From Gordonia sp. (in: high G+C Gram-positive bacteria) (GTDB lineage: Bacteria > Actinomycetota > Actinomycetes > Mycobacteriales > Mycobacteriaceae), in the NCBI RefSeq assembly GCF_012515855.1, contig NZ_JAAYXO010000117.1, positions 1-64,000 of the forward strand: DNA of 64,000 bases. The letters run 5' to 3'. The translations under genes were made by a program, and so were the position numbers. This document shows, piece by piece, positions 48,492-60,637 of the stretch; position 1 is the stretch's first letter; each line of letters starts with the position of its first letter. The notes under the pieces were generated by a model. The model saw only the letters and a list, made by a program, of their open reading frames with translations, made no database searches and was not told the DNA's origin.

Positions 48492-49874
48492 CTACGTGAG
48501 GTAGCGATAAGCCGGCGTGTCCGGCTCCAGCCGCTCCACGTCGAGCCGCGACCGGGCCATCCGATCCTGAAGACCCTCCAGGCCCTGCCGGTCGCCGAGT
48601 TCCACGCCGACCAGCGCGGCTCCGGTCTCCCTGTTGTTGCGCTTGACGTACTCGAACAGCGTGATGTCGTCGTCCGGACCGAGGACTTCGTCGAGGAAAC
48701 GACGCAGTGCTCCGGGTTCCTGCGGAAAGTTCACCAGGAAGTAGTGCTTGAGGCCGCGGTGGACCAGCGACCGCTCGACGATCTCGCCGTAGCGCGAGAC
48801 GTCGTTGTTGCCGCCCGACACCAAGACCACCACGTTCGCACCCGCAGGCAGCCGAAGTTCCTGTGCGGCGGCGACAGCGAGCGCGCCGGCGGGCTCGGCG
48901 ATGATGCCCTCGTTCTGATAGAGCTCGAGCATGGTCGAGCAGATGGCGCCCTCGCTGACGTTGGTGATCGTGACGCTGCCGGGCTCGAAATCGATCTCCG
49001 ACGACGCGATCACCGGAACGGCGGGAGTCTCGGCGATCGAATCGAGCACCGGGTGCGCCACCACACGCGCTCCGGCGGCCGACATCACGCCGCATCCGAG
49101 GCCGCCGACCCGCTTGACGGCGGCGCCGTCGACGAAGGAGTCGACGGTCGGCAGGGTGTACGGCTCGCCGTGCACCAGGGCCGCGGCCAGCGACACCGCA
49201 CCGCGCGGCTCCACACCGACGATCGCCACGTCGGGGCAGACCTCACGCAGGTAGGTGACGATGCCCGCCATGCAGCCCGCGCCACCGACCGGCAGGATCA
49301 CCACGTCGGGATCCGTACCGAGCTGCTCGACGATCTCCTTGCCGATGGTCCCCTGCCCCGCCGCCGTGCGAGGGTCGTCGAAGGCGTGGATCCATGTCGC
49401 CCCGGTCCGCATCACGTCGCTCTGCGCCGCGGACGCGGCGGCATCGTAGGTGTCGCCGACGGCGATCAGCTCGACGAACCCCTTGCCGTGCCACAGGATG
49501 CGATCGCGCTTCTGCTTGGGCGTGGTGGTCGGGACGTAGATGCGCCCGTTGACGCGCATCGTCGCGCAGGCGTAGGCGACGCCCTGGGCATGGTTTCCGG
49601 CACTGGCGGCCACGACGCCCGCCGCAAGCTCCTGCTCGGTCAGCTGCGCCATGATGTTGTAAGCGCCGCGAATCTTGTACGACCGCACCGTCTGCAGGTC
49701 TTCGCGCTTGAGGCGAATGGTCGCGCCGGTCTGCTCGCTCAGTCGAGGACAGTCCTCGAGCGGGGTACGGCGCACGATGCCGTCGAGGCGACGCGCCGCA
49801 TCCTCAATACTCGCCCGGGTGAGGGTGAGGTCAGAGTCGGTCACGGTTTTCGGCTGAGGAGTCACGCTCTCCAT
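48492..49874 (-). CDS. ilvA: Threonine dehydratase (biosynthetic)
   Basis: IlvA deaminates threonine to 2-oxobutanoate, the first step to isoleucine. The 460-residue PLP enzyme has its lysine in VRSYKIRGAYN (Lys67), the phosphate loop VGGAGCMAG where many have GGGGL, ASAGNHAQGVA and, in the C-terminal third (about 370-460), one ACT-like regulatory domain ending FLVNFPQEPGALRRFL and beyond. A single ACT-like module is usual for the shorter actinobacterial form. The ATG at 49874 overlaps the upstream membrane gene by 44 bases and has GGTGGG nearby; GTG at 49844 and 49889 are alternatives. Confidence 0.94.
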   Translation of the reverse strand: MESVTPQPKTVTDSDLTLTRASIEDAARRLDGIVRRTPLEDCPRLSEQTGATIRLKREDLQTVRSYKIRGAYNIMAQLTEQELAAGVVAASAGNHAQGVAYACATMRVNGRIYVPTTTPKQKRDRILWHGKGFVELIAVGDTYDAAASAAQSDVMRTGATWIHAFDDPRTAAGQGTIGKEIVEQLGTDPDVVILPVGGAGCMAGIVTYLREVCPDVAIVGVEPRGAVSLAAALVHGEPYTLPTVDSFVDGAAVKRVGGLGCGVMSAAGARVVAHPVLDSIAETPAVPVIASSEIDFEPGSVTITNVSEGAICSTMLELYQNEGIIAEPAGALAVAAAQELRLPAGANVVVLVSGGNNDVSRYGEIVERSLVHRGLKHYFLVNFPQEPGALRRFLDEVLGPDDDITLFEYVKRNNRETGAALVGVELGDRQGLEGLQDRMARSRLDVERLEPDTPAYRYLT

Positions 49875-50112
49875 GGTCCCACCGCTCACGGAAGACTCGG
49901 TAGCCGACCCACCAGACGGTGAGGAGCACGCCTGCGCTGGCCCACATCGCCGTCGCGCCCGACTCGGTGAAGGTGTAGGTCAGCGCCGCGACGAGCACCG
50001 CGGCTACGACGGCGACGACCTTGTAGACCGGCCACGGGACCCCGAAAACCGAGACATGGAGCACGTCGCTCGTCTTTTCGGCTGCGGGGGCAGTAGTGAT
50101 CAGCGCGGTCAT
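49831..50112 (-). CDS. Small membrane protein overlapping ilvA
   Basis: A 93-residue protein with two hydrophobic helices (about 28-48 and 54-70) and a charged C-terminal tail (FRERWDHGERDSSAENRDRL). It starts with MTALITTAPAAEK. Its end overlaps ilvA by 44 bases, so the two are probably co-translated. No motif is recognised and the function is unknown. Short two-helix membrane proteins beside ilvA or dnaE genes are common in actinobacteria but not characterised. Confidence 0.7.
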   Translation of the reverse strand: MTALITTAPAAEKTSDVLHVSVFGVPWPVYKVVAVVAAVLVAALTYTFTESGATAMWASAGVLLTVWWVGYRVFRERWDHGERDSSAENRDRL

Positions 50113-50181
50113 AACACAGAGTATAGCGCAATCCCGACCGAAGTTTCGGGGACCCGAATTCTGCTGTCGTCCGCGTCCGAA

Positions 50182-53721
<3,540 letters not shown>

Positions 53722-53766
53722 TCGGCGGCTCCCTTGACGACGATCGAACTGGCTTGAGACCTCTCC

Positions 53767-53772
53767 ACTGTA
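53767..53772 (-). promoter_or_regulatory. Candidate -10 box of dnaE1
   Basis: TACAGT on the minus strand lies 46 bases before the dnaE1 start, in the 149-base gap after the RluD-type gene. No -35 of consensus form was seen. Confidence 0.35.
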
Positions 53773-53870
53773 GAGAAAACCTCGGACACAGCGAGCCCGG
53801 CACGCTGGCCTGTGACGGGAGTGGCAGGCGTTCCTCCGCGTGTCCTACTGCGGCAGCACGGCGTGTCGCG

Positions 53871-54797
53871 TCACGGCTCCCGCAGGATGTCGATCGCGTG
53901 CTGCAGATCGGCCGGATAATCGGCGGTGAACTCCACCCGCCGCCCGTCGGCCGGGTGCGCGAACGCGAGCGACCGCGCGTGCAGCCACTGGCGGTCGAGT
54001 CCCAGCTTGGCGGCGAGCTTCGGGTCGGCGCCGTAGGTCGGATCGCCGCAGCACGGGTGATGCATCGCCGAGAAGTGCACGCGGATCTGGTGGGTGCGGC
54101 CGGTCTCGAGCTGGACGTCGAGCAGCGATGCCGCGGCGAACATCTCGAGCGTGTCGTAGTGCGTCACCGACTCGCGCCCGTTGGCGCGCACGGCGAACCG
54201 CCAGTCGCCGCCCGGGTGTCGGCCGATGGGCGCGTCGATGGTGCCCGACGGCGGATCCAGGTGCCCCTGAACCAGTGCGTGGTACTGCTTCTCCACGGTC
54301 CGCTGCTTGAACGCGCGCTTCATCAGCGTGTAGGCGTGCTCCGACGCCGCGACCGCCATCACCCCCGACGTTCCGGCGTCCAGGCGGTGCACGATCCCCT
54401 GGCGCTCCGGCGCGCCCGATGTGGAGATGCGGAAACCCGCGGCGGCCAGCGCGCCGACGACCGTGGGGCCCGACCACCCGAGGGACGGATGGGCAGCCAC
54501 TCCCGCGGGCTTGTCGACGACGATGATGTCCGAGTCGTGGTACAGCACCTCGAGGTTCTCCACCGGTGTCGGTTCGACGGCCAGCGGACGCTCGGGCTCG
54601 GGCAGGGTCACGTCCAGCCAGCTGCCCGCCACCAGCTTGTGCGACTTGCCGACGGCCACGCCGTCGACCGTGATGTCGCCCGCATCGGCCAGCGTCGCCG
54701 CCACCGTTCGCGACAGCCCGAGCACGCGGGCCACCCCGGCGTCGATCCGCATGCCGTGCAGTCCGTCCGGCACCGGCATCGCTCGTGATTCACGCAT
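53871..54797 (-). CDS. RluD-type pseudouridine synthase
   Basis: A 308-residue protein with an N-terminal S4 RNA-binding domain (about 16-65) and an RluA/RluD catalytic domain. The catalytic aspartate is Asp140 in [22 protein letters not shown] and [11 protein letters not shown] are also conserved. It should modify 23S rRNA (helix 69 in the case of RluD). The ATG at 54797 overlaps the lspA stop by eight bases; longer frames are inside lspA. Same order as Rv1539-Rv1540 in M. tuberculosis. Confidence 0.92.
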   Translation of the reverse strand: MRESRAMPVPDGLHGMRIDAGVARVLGLSRTVAATLADAGDITVDGVAVGKSHKLVAGSWLDVTLPEPERPLAVEPTPVENLEVLYHDSDIIVVDKPAGVAAHPSLGWSGPTVVGALAAAGFRISTSGAPERQGIVHRLDAGTSGVMAVAASEHAYTLMKRAFKQRTVEKQYHALVQGHLDPPSGTIDAPIGRHPGGDWRFAVRANGRESVTHYDTLEMFAAASLLDVQLETGRTHQIRVHFSAMHHPCCGDPTYGADPKLAAKLGLDRQWLHARSLAFAHPADGRRVEFTADYPADLQHAIDILREP

Positions 54798-55401
54798 CGT
54801 TGTTCTCCGGATCGGTAGCAGCGGCAGTGTCGGCGGACTGTGTGTCGGCAGATTCGTGGCGGGCCGCCCAGCCAGTGCGCGTGCCGTCGTAGTCGTAGCC
54901 GAGCAGCGTGAGGACCACCAGGAGGATCGCACCGCACACGACGGCCGAGTCGGCCAGGTTGAAGGTGGGCCACCAGCTGCCGACCTGGATGAAGTCGACC
55001 ACGTGACCGCGCAGGGGGCCCGGCGAGCGGAACATCCGGTCGGTCAGGTTGCCCAGCGCCCCGCCGAGAACCAGCCCGAGGCCGATCACCCAGCCGAGCG
55101 AACCGAGCCGCTTGGCGTAGATGATGATGCCGACGACCACCGACAGCGCGACGATGCTCAGCACCCACGTGTAGCCGGTGGCCATCGAGAACGCCGCACC
55201 GCTGTTCCGAGCCAGCCGGAAGGTCAGGAAGTCGCCGATCACCGAGATCCGTTCGCCCGGCTCCATCTTCGCGACGACGAGGACCTTGCTCAGCACATCG
55301 GCGAGGTAGGCCCCCACCGCGACCGCCGCCAGAATCGGGATCAGCGCGAGCCCACGCCGGCCCGACGATCGTTCGGCGTTCTGCGCCGCAGGTTGGTTCA
55401 T
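54790..55401 (-). CDS. lspA: Lipoprotein signal peptidase
   Basis: LspA is the membrane aspartyl protease that removes signal peptides from prolipoproteins after Lgt acts. The 203-residue protein has four helices (about 17-38, 72-94, 102-118, 150-173). Catalytic aspartates are Asp136 in HVVDFIQVG and Asp151 in [16 protein letters not shown] (66-72) and GALGNLTDR (114-122) are also conserved. The C-terminal 25 residues are a polar tail. The ATG at 55401 was chosen because 12 upstream residues of the longer frame are not LspA-like. Confidence 0.96.
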   Translation of the reverse strand: MNQPAAQNAERSSGRRGLALIPILAAVAVGAYLADVLSKVLVVAKMEPGERISVIGDFLTFRLARNSGAAFSMATGYTWVLSIVALSVVVGIIIYAKRLGSLGWVIGLGLVLGGALGNLTDRMFRSPGPLRGHVVDFIQVGSWWPTFNLADSAVVCGAILLVVLTLLGYDYDGTRTGWAARHESADTQSADTAAATDPENNDA

Positions 55402-55471
55402 GCCGTCAATTGTCCACACCTGCGCAGCAGACATCACACCCCGCCTCCGTCGGGCGTTCCGGAGACCGCAC

Positions 55472-55477
55472 TACGCT
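55472..55477 (+). promoter_or_regulatory. -10 box of the 55.5-kb lipoprotein, leaderless type
   Basis: TACGCT lies seven bases before the GTG at 55485. This supports the GTG start rather than the longer frame from 55410. Confidence 0.45.
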
Positions 55478-55484
55478 GGCGAGT

Positions 55485-56468
55485 GTGACTGTCACGCCGC
55501 TGCCCTCGAACCGTCCCGGAATGCGCCGTCGCGCAACGTACGCGGCGACCGCCGCCGTCGTCCTCGCAGCCGGTCTCACCGCGTGCTCATCGGACGAACC
55601 GGTCGACGACGCCCCCTGCGCAGCCACCGCGACCAGCAGAGACGACGGGTCCCGGTCGATCAACATTCCCACCGCGGAGGTCACCGTGCTGTCGCCGGGC
55701 GAAGGCGTCGCCCAACCGCTGACCGTGAAGCCGGACACCGCATCACCGCAAGAGGTGACGCTCGAGACGTCGTCGATCGAGGCGAGCATCGCTCCGACCT
55801 CGGCCAACGACGGCACCAACGAGGTGCAGAAGACCGAACAGCAGTTGGCGACCCCCATCACTGCTCGATCGGTGTGCGACGACCCGACCGACCTCGAGTT
55901 CCGCATCGGCACACCCACCAGCAAAGACACCAACCTGAGCAGTCTGCTGGGAGCACTCGACGGTTCGACCGGCGGATTGTCGTTCGCTGCGGGCATGACC
56001 CCGACGCGACTGCGACTGAAGCCGACCGACGCCTCGGAGTCGCCCGCCCGCAGCGCGCTGGAGCAGTCGCTGATCGGCAGCCTCGACTACGCGGTGCCGC
56101 TGCCGACCTCCCCGGTCGCGCCGGGCGCCACCTGGCGATCGGTCCGAACGGTCTCCGCGGCCGCGACCGTCACCCAGACCATGAACGTCACCCTCGCCGC
56201 GCGCGACGGCGACCTCCTCACGCTCGACGTCACCGTCGACGAGGAACCGGTGAACTCGGTCTTCGCGATCCCCGGCTCGGAGGCCAAGCTCCACATCAAT
56301 CGCTACTCGATGACAGGCAAGGGCTCCATCACTGTCGATCTGCGACGCCTGCTGCCGACCGCGGGCCGGATGTCGATGAAGGGCGGACGCGAACTGGTCG
56401 GCGACGATCCCAACCGACCGATCCTGCAGCAGAACGAATTCACCCTCGTCTGGCGGAAGTCTCAGTGA
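55485..56468 (+). CDS. Lipoprotein of unknown function
   Basis: A 327-residue protein with a signal peptide and lipobox LTACSS (Cys34), so it should be lipid-anchored on the outer face. The mature part is beta-rich, with internal cysteines (ARSVCDD and an N-terminal DAPCAAT) that may pair. Segments LDYAVPLPTSPVAPGATW and NSVFAIPGSEAKLHI recur in actinobacterial lipoproteins of unknown role. Divergent from lspA and convergent with the Mtb12-like gene. No enzymatic motif. Confidence 0.85.
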   Translation: MTVTPLPSNRPGMRRRATYAATAAVVLAAGLTACSSDEPVDDAPCAATATSRDDGSRSINIPTAEVTVLSPGEGVAQPLTVKPDTASPQEVTLETSSIEASIAPTSANDGTNEVQKTEQQLATPITARSVCDDPTDLEFRIGTPTSKDTNLSSLLGALDGSTGGLSFAAGMTPTRLRLKPTDASESPARSALEQSLIGSLDYAVPLPTSPVAPGATWRSVRTVSAAATVTQTMNVTLAARDGDLLTLDVTVDEEPVNSVFAIPGSEAKLHINRYSMTGKGSITVDLRRLLPTAGRMSMKGGRELVGDDPNRPILQQNEFTLVWRKSQ

Positions 56469-56507
56469 CTCCCACCCGACGAGGGTGAGGAACGAAAGCC
56501 GGTCGGG

Positions 56508-57092
56508 CTAGTCGGCGACCTTCTTGCTGGTGCTCGGCTTCTTGGCCTTGCTGCTCGACGAGTCGGCGCACAGCGGCGACTCGACCTCGGCCTGGGCCAG
56601 CAGCGGGCAGACGGTCTGCTTCGAGAGCTTCCAACGACCGTCGTCGAACACGATGGAGGCGTCGATCTTGGTCGGCGGGTTGTCCGGCAGCTTCACCTCG
56701 ACCTTGACCTTGGCGCGCTTCGGTCCGTCCTTCAGGATCGGGCGCTTGATCTCGTAGGTGACGTCCGGGTTGTCCTTCTTGGCCTTCACCAGTTCCTTGA
56801 ACAGGTCCGGGTCCACCTCGGAGCCCTCGACCAGCTGGACCTTGTCAGCAGGCTTGACCTTCGGATCGAGCGCCGACTGGAGCATGTCGTTCAGCGCGGA
56901 GACGCTGGGAACCTTGTTCGGGTTCGTCATCTCCGAATCAGCGCCGGTGGCGGTCCCGGTGGTCTCCGCGGTCGCGCTGGTCGCTGCGGCGGTCGGCACC
57001 GGAGGCACGTTGCTCTCGTCGCCACCGCAGGCTGCGGTGGCTGCGAGCGCTGCGGCGACCACGGCGCCGGTCACGAATTTACGAATGTTCAC
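56508..57092 (-). CDS. Mtb12-like secreted lipoprotein
   Basis: A 194-residue protein with a signal peptide and lipobox AATAACGG (Cys23), a Thr/Ala linker (to about 55) and a small compact domain (60-170) of the low-molecular-weight antigen Mtb12/CFP2 type: DVTYEIKRPILKDGPK, SIVFDDGRWKLSKQTVC and a second Cys in SPLCADS. These resemble the C-terminal domain of the anchored protein at 22.4 kb. It ends in a Ser/Lys-rich tail. The GTG at 57092 has AAGGACG upstream. Function in the family is unknown; a transport or ligand role is guessed. Confidence 0.85.
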   Translation of the reverse strand: MNIRKFVTGAVVAAALAATAACGGDESNVPPVPTAAATSATAETTGTATGADSEMTNPNKVPSVSALNDMLQSALDPKVKPADKVQLVEGSEVDPDLFKELVKAKKDNPDVTYEIKRPILKDGPKRAKVKVEVKLPDNPPTKIDASIVFDDGRWKLSKQTVCPLLAQAEVESPLCADSSSSKAKKPSTSKKVAD

Positions 57093-57286
57093 CGAAGTCG
57101 TCCTTACGTTTGTCGGTTGATCACAGGCCCTTCCCGGGCCCGAACTCACACCACTATGCCAAAGAGCGGACCGCGAGCGAAGTCGCACATCGTCTGCACG
57201 CTGTTCTCTCAGCAACGTCTCATCTGTCTCGTCAGCACCAGCCGACCTGCGCACATTATTGGGCTCGGGATGGAACAATCGTCGCC

Positions 57287-58228
57287 ATGAGCACTCGTCG
57301 GGTCGTGATGATCACCACTGGCGGCACCGCCGCATCGCGCAGCACCGAGGACGGGACCGTTCCCGTTCTCCACGCCGCAGACCTCGTTCCGCAGACCGCT
57401 GCCGACATCGCGGTGACGCCGGTCGAACTGATGGCCAAGGACTCGTCGGCGCTGACCGTTCGGGACCAGTTCGCGATCGTCGCGGCGATCGCCGAGGCCT
57501 TCGCCGACTCGACGGTCGTCGGCGTCGTCGTCACCCACGGCACCGACACCCTCGAAGAGACCGCCTTCTTGGCCGATGTGTTCGCTGCCGACCCGCGGCC
57601 GGTCGTGTTCACCGGCGCCCAGTACGCAGCCGACCACGCGCTGTCGGACGGCCCCGCGAACATCGGCGCCGCCGTGGCACTCGCCGCCGACCCGGATTCG
57701 CGCGGACGCGGTGTGCTGGTGGCCTTGGGCGGCCGGGTGCTCGGTGCGCGTGGCGCGTTCAAGATCTCCACGACCGACGTCGTGGCCTTCGACACCGTCC
57801 ACGCCGACATGCCGCGACCGCTGGTGGCCCGATCGCTGCCTGCCGGCCATCCCGCCCGGGTGGATCTGCTCGCGCTTTACCCCGGTGTGTCGCCGGGAAC
57901 CATCGCCTCCGGCGTGGCTCAGCGCGCGGCCGGGATCGTCCTCTCCGCCACCGGGTCGGGCAACACCCACCCGGACATCACCGCCGAGGTCCATCAGGCG
58001 GTCCAGAAGAACGTCGCGGTGGTCGTATCGACTCGTGTTCCGTTCGGCGAGGTGGAACCCACGTACGGCGGCGGTGGCGGCGGCGTGGATCTGGTCCGCG
58101 CGGGAGCGATCTTCTCACCGTGGTTGCGTGCGCCTCAGGCTCGGATGGCCCTGATCGCACTGCTGTCGACCGGGGCCGACGCCACGACCGTCGCCGAGTT
58201 CTTCAGAGCGTCATCGCCTGCATCGTGA
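57287..58228 (+). CDS. ansA: L-asparaginase (type I)
   Basis: A 313-residue asparaginase. The first catalytic threonine is in [10 protein letters not shown] (near 11-14) and the second in [13 protein letters not shown] (Thr86, with Asp87); a catalytic lysine is in [13 protein letters not shown]. It hydrolyses asparagine to aspartate and ammonia. No signal peptide, so cytosolic. The ATG at 57287 is preceded by AACAAT seven bases upstream, possibly leaderless. The 3' end overlaps dinB convergently by 26 bases. Same neighbourhood as Rv1538c. Confidence 0.93.
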   Translation: MSTRRVVMITTGGTAASRSTEDGTVPVLHAADLVPQTAADIAVTPVELMAKDSSALTVRDQFAIVAAIAEAFADSTVVGVVVTHGTDTLEETAFLADVFAADPRPVVFTGAQYAADHALSDGPANIGAAVALAADPDSRGRGVLVALGGRVLGARGAFKISTTDVVAFDTVHADMPRPLVARSLPAGHPARVDLLALYPGVSPGTIASGVAQRAAGIVLSATGSGNTHPDITAEVHQAVQKNVAVVVSTRVPFGEVEPTYGGGGGGVDLVRAGAIFSPWLRAPQARMALIALLSTGADATTVAEFFRASSPAS

Positions 58229-59624
58229 CGTCGCCGTCGACGGCCTCCGTGAGTTCCCACGCGAGGCTGTCGAGCGGGTCCGCTCGCTGCAGGGTCGGGT
58301 CCGGAAGGCGGAACGTCTGGGCCCGGCCGGGTCCGGTCGCCCGCGTCTCGAAGCGAATCGTCACGAAACCGTGGCCGCCGCCCTGCACCCACCCGTGCCC
58401 GTGCTCGGCGTGGAAGACGTCCGCGCCGGTCGGCCATGCTGCCGACGTCGTCGGCTCCTCAGTCGACACGGCAGCGCTCACCGATGCAGCCGAGTCGTCT
58501 TCCGCCGCAACGGCCTCTGCTTCGTCGAGGAACTCGCCCAGTCCCGGGAACAGGGTCTCCTGCCGAGTCTCCGACAGCCCGGAGTAGCCCACGCCGACGA
58601 GTCGGATGGGACCGACCTCCAACGGGTCCAGCATCACCCGGTGCGCCGCTGCGGTGAGTCCGTCGAGGTCGGTGGTCGCGGCGGGGAGCGTGATGGATCT
58701 GGTCAGGATCGACATGTCCGACCGCCGCAGCTTCACCACCACCGTCCGCGCCCCGCGCCCATCGGCGAGCAGACGTCGATGGGCATGAGCAGCAGCGTCC
58801 GACACCGCCGCCCGCAGTCGAGCCGCATCGACGATGTCGACGGCGAAGGTCGATTCCGCGCTGATCTGTTTGGCCTCGGCGCGCTCGGCCACGGGTCGGG
58901 TGTCGATGCCCTGCGCCAGTCGGTGCAGTGAGGGCCCCACCGTCGCGCCGAGCACCGAGACCACTTCGGGCTCCGACAACGCGGCGAGATGCCCGATGGT
59001 CTCGACACCGAGCCGCGCGAGCCGATCTCCGGTGACCGGCCCGACGCCCCAGAGCTTCCGCACCGGCAGCGACTGCAGAAAGTCCAGTTCCCGCGACGGC
59101 GGGATCACCGCGATGCCGTCCGGTTTGGCCTCACCCGATGCGATCTTCGCGATCTGTTTGCCCGAGCCGAAACCGACCGATGCCGGGAGCCCGACCTGGT
59201 CGCGGATCGCCGTGCGGAGCGCCTCGGCGAAGGCGGCCGCTTCGTCCACGGTGGCCCCGATGAGTTCGCTCGGCTCACCGAACGCTTCGTCGAAGGAGAG
59301 GGTCTCGATCACCGGCACGAAGGTCCGCATGATCGCGAAGACGCGTTCGCTCACCACCCGGTACACGGAACCGCGCGGCGGCACCACGACCGCCGTACCG
59401 CCGACCAGTCGACGTGCCTGATGCATCGGCATCGCCGAATGGGCCCCGAAGGCTCGCGACTCGTAACTGGCGCCCGCGACGACGCCACGGCCGCCGAGGC
59501 CGCCGACCAGCACCGGCCGACCGGCGAGGGTGGGACGAGTCAGTTGTTCCACGGACGCGAAGAAAGCATCCATGTCGATGTGCAGGACCCACCGGGCACT
59601 ACGTTCGGAATTCGACTCAGCCAC
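58203..59624 (-). CDS. dinB: Y-family DNA polymerase IV, DinX-like
   Basis: A 473-residue translesion polymerase. The catalytic acids are Asp17 in HIDMDAFF and Asp112-Glu113 in LSFDEAF. A clamp-binding motif QETLF occurs near residue 385. After it comes a C-terminal extension with [21 protein letters not shown], the form seen in M. tuberculosis DinX (Rv1537, next to ileS). GTG at 59624 overlaps the small upstream gene by eight bases (GTGGCTGA). It bypasses damaged template with low fidelity. Confidence 0.93.
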   Translation of the reverse strand: MAESNSERSARWVLHIDMDAFFASVEQLTRPTLAGRPVLVGGLGGRGVVAGASYESRAFGAHSAMPMHQARRLVGGTAVVVPPRGSVYRVVSERVFAIMRTFVPVIETLSFDEAFGEPSELIGATVDEAAAFAEALRTAIRDQVGLPASVGFGSGKQIAKIASGEAKPDGIAVIPPSRELDFLQSLPVRKLWGVGPVTGDRLARLGVETIGHLAALSEPEVVSVLGATVGPSLHRLAQGIDTRPVAERAEAKQISAESTFAVDIVDAARLRAAVSDAAAHAHRRLLADGRGARTVVVKLRRSDMSILTRSITLPAATTDLDGLTAAAHRVMLDPLEVGPIRLVGVGYSGLSETRQETLFPGLGEFLDEAEAVAAEDDSAASVSAAVSTEEPTTSAAWPTGADVFHAEHGHGWVQGGGHGFVTIRFETRATGPGRAQTFRLPDPTLQRADPLDSLAWELTEAVDGDVTMQAMTL

Positions 59625-59808
59625 GTCGCTCTCGGCACCGCGCCAACACACGAGGATCGGTGGTCGTGAATCGGTCGACCTCCTCACCTCCGTCGCAGCG
59701 AAGCAGAGCGATGGTGGCGGCCGTGGTCCTCAGCGAGACCACGCCCCAGTCGGCGCCGTTATCCTCCCAGCGCTGGAGTCTCTCGAGATCAGCACTTTTC
59801 ATGGACAC
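59617..59808 (-). CDS. Small conserved protein coupled to dinB
   Basis: A 63-residue protein ([20 protein letters not shown] at the start, then strands [24 protein letters not shown] in pieces) with no known motif. Its stop overlaps the dinB start by eight bases, so the two are translated together. The exact start is uncertain: GTG at 59808 or ATG at 59802. It might assist or regulate the polymerase, or only be carried in front of it. Too short for secure homology by eye. Confidence 0.65.
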   Translation of the reverse strand: MSMKSADLERLQRWEDNGADWGVVSLRTTAATIALLRCDGGEEVDRFTTTDPRVLARCRERRG

Positions 59809-59855
59809 ATGATACCCCCGAAATACCCCCTGACCTAGCATTAAGGGTCCCGGAG

Positions 59856-59861
59856 TAGTCT
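59856..59861 (+). promoter_or_regulatory. -10 box of the SGNH gene, leaderless type
   Basis: TAGTCT lies seven bases before the ATG at 59869. Just upstream a pair of ATACCCCC repeats (59813-59830) marks the divergent region with the small dinB-linked gene. Confidence 0.45.
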
Positions 59862-59868
59862 CGATCGG

Positions 59869-60633
59869 ATGTCATATCTCCGCTACGCAGCGCTGGGCGA
59901 TTCCTTCACCGAAGGGGTCGGTGATCCGGCGTCCGATGTACCCAACGGGGTCCGCGGGTGGGCCGACCGGGTCGCCGCCGAACTCGCCCGAATCAACCCC
60001 GACGCCGAGTACGCGAACCTCGCAATCCGGGGCCGGAAGCTAGGCCCGATTCTCGCCGAACAGGTCGATTCCGCGCTGGCGATGAGTCCGGATCTCATCA
60101 CGATCTACGCCGGCGCCAACGACATTCTGCGACCGCGAGTCGACCTCGACGACATCCTCACCGCCTACGACCGGGGCATCGCCCGCCTCGCGGCCTCGAG
60201 CGCACGGATCGTCATGTTCACGGCCCACGACCCCGGCGGGTGGCCGCTGTTCCGCAGCCTGCGCGGTCGATTCGCCATCTACACCGAGGGCGTCCGCGAG
60301 ATCGCCGATCGCCGCGGCGCGACGATCGTCGACTTCTGGCGCGTCGCGGAGTACCGAGACAGCCGCCTGTGGGACTTCGATCGCCTGCACATGTCATCCG
60401 CCGGACACCAGCGAATGGCGATCGAAGTCCTCAACACCCTGGCGGTGGAGCACGAGCTGACGCCCCTGGCGTCAGAGCCCCTCCCCGACCTCACGGCGGC
60501 TCAGCGGCGCGCAGCGAACCGGCGCTGGGCGACCGAGTTCGCGGCGCCCTGGATCGGGCGCCGCCTCCGGGGAACCTCGAGCGGCGACGGTCTGTCGCCG
60601 AAGTATCCGGAGATGACTCGGTTGCCCAGCTGA
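59869..60633 (+). CDS. SGNH/GDSL-type esterase
   Basis: A 254-residue hydrolase. Block I is LGDSFTEG (Ser12), block III is YAGANDIL (Asn in GAND) and block V is DFDRLHMS (Asp and His). No signal peptide, so cytosolic. The likely activity is ester or thioester hydrolysis, substrate unknown. It stands between the divergent dinB unit and the convergent ileS, with a leaderless promoter. The C-terminal 40 residues are basic and not part of the fold. Confidence 0.9.
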   Translation: MSYLRYAALGDSFTEGVGDPASDVPNGVRGWADRVAAELARINPDAEYANLAIRGRKLGPILAEQVDSALAMSPDLITIYAGANDILRPRVDLDDILTAYDRGIARLAASSARIVMFTAHDPGGWPLFRSLRGRFAIYTEGVREIADRRGATIVDFWRVAEYRDSRLWDFDRLHMSSAGHQRMAIEVLNTLAVEHELTPLASEPLPDLTAAQRRAANRRWATEFAAPWIGRRLRGTSSGDGLSPKYPEMTRLPS

Positions 60634-60637
60634 GCGG

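Noticed and set aside
53735-53760. LexA/SOS box upstream of dnaE1
   Set aside because: Only one half (TCGAAC) matches; the second half lacks GTTCGA. dnaE1 is not usually SOS-induced.
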